DNA from: Kitasatospora indigofera
GTDB lineage: Bacteria > Actinomycetota > Actinomycetes > Streptomycetales > Streptomycetaceae
Direction: 5' to 3'
Assembly: GCF_014655955.1 (NCBI RefSeq)
Contig: NZ_BNBO01000070.1
Location: 1 to 41,506, forward strand
Length of the DNA stretch: 41,506 bases
The translations under genes were made by a program, and so were the position numbers. Within the stretch, counting starts at the first letter, position 1. Each line of letters begins with the position of its first letter. Shown here piece by piece: positions 41,461 through 41,506 of the stretch. The notes under the pieces are model-generated. The model saw only the letters and a list, made by a program, of their open reading frames with translations, was not told the origin of the DNA and did no database searches.

Positions 41461-41506
41461 CTACGGCTGCGGGGCGAGGGTGGCGGTGAGGCCGCTCAGG
41501 AGGATG
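41461..41506 (-). CDS. Possible C-terminal end of a gene cut by the window
   Basis: On the minus strand the last 14 codons read ILLSGLTATLAPQP and end in TAG at 41461-41463. All codons end in G or C. The hydrophobic helix followed by a short loose tail would fit, for example, the end of a TetR-type regulator, but the window stops here and no family can be assigned. Confidence 0.3.
   Translation of the reverse strand, partial: ILLSGLTATLAPQP

Noticed and set aside
1..41506. tRNA, rRNA or biosynthetic gene cluster
   Set aside because: No cloverleaf-like sequence, ribosomal motif, or polyketide/peptide synthetase domain was seen on either strand.

Overview
The window is very GC-rich DNA with short intergenic gaps, GTG starts, GGAGG-type ribosome sites and strong third-position G/C. 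This points to a streptomycete (Streptomyces or Kitasatospora type; the genus is not resolved). The gene content fits a chromosome-arm accessory region: regulators, exporters, an ECF sigma factor, small membrane proteins, and an unusually large number of gene remnants.

Layout. 0-5.3 kb: a SepF-like division protein, a DinB/DUF664 protein, a VTT-domain membrane protein, and an MFS transporter divergent from a ROK regulator across a clear inverted repeat. 5.5-11.1 kb: an orphan HTH-TOBE (molybdate-type) protein, a GDPD overlapping an AlkZ-like DNA glycosylase, an AI-2E permease, a prolyl aminopeptidase, and a strong bidirectional terminator. 11.3-16.4 kb: a DHA2 exporter divergent from a flavodoxin-like reductase plus an unrecognised 154-aa protein, then an alpha/beta hydrolase divergent from a WYL regulator. 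16.4-24.6 kb: a frameshifted IS5 transposase, an ECF sigma/anti-sigma pair, a broken modA, a two-gene operon (33-residue helical repeats followed by a zinc-ribbon/WD40 protein), a VOC protein and another IS5 remnant. 24.6-28.9 kb: a LuxR/histidine-kinase pair divergent from an MMPL exporter. 28.9-41.5 kb: small membrane proteins, a DUF6461 protein, a lipoprotein, a HAF-repeat secreted protein, an NTF2-like protein, a second AI-2E permease, an AraC/EamA divergent pair and a DUF6131 peptide. Between these lie remnants of an IS5 transposase, PIG-L (with a possible acyl-CoA dehydrogenase tail), LexA, transketolase and possibly MscL.

How the genes work together. Four regulator-target pairs are divergent (ROK/MFS, WYL/hydrolase, two-component system/MMPL, AraC/EamA) and look like self-contained inducible modules. 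The ECF pair is a signalling unit. The least explained intact locus is the helical-repeat/WD40 operon at 19.35-23.13 kb. The second least explained is the reductase plus 154-aa protein beside an exporter at 11.3-14.2 kb.

The decayed genes (modA, lexA, tkt, PIG-L, an AlkZ paralogue and three IS5 transposases) were found by reading protein similarity across frame changes. These family assignments come from memory of the families, not from a database search. I saw no tRNA, rRNA, CRISPR array or biosynthetic gene cluster.
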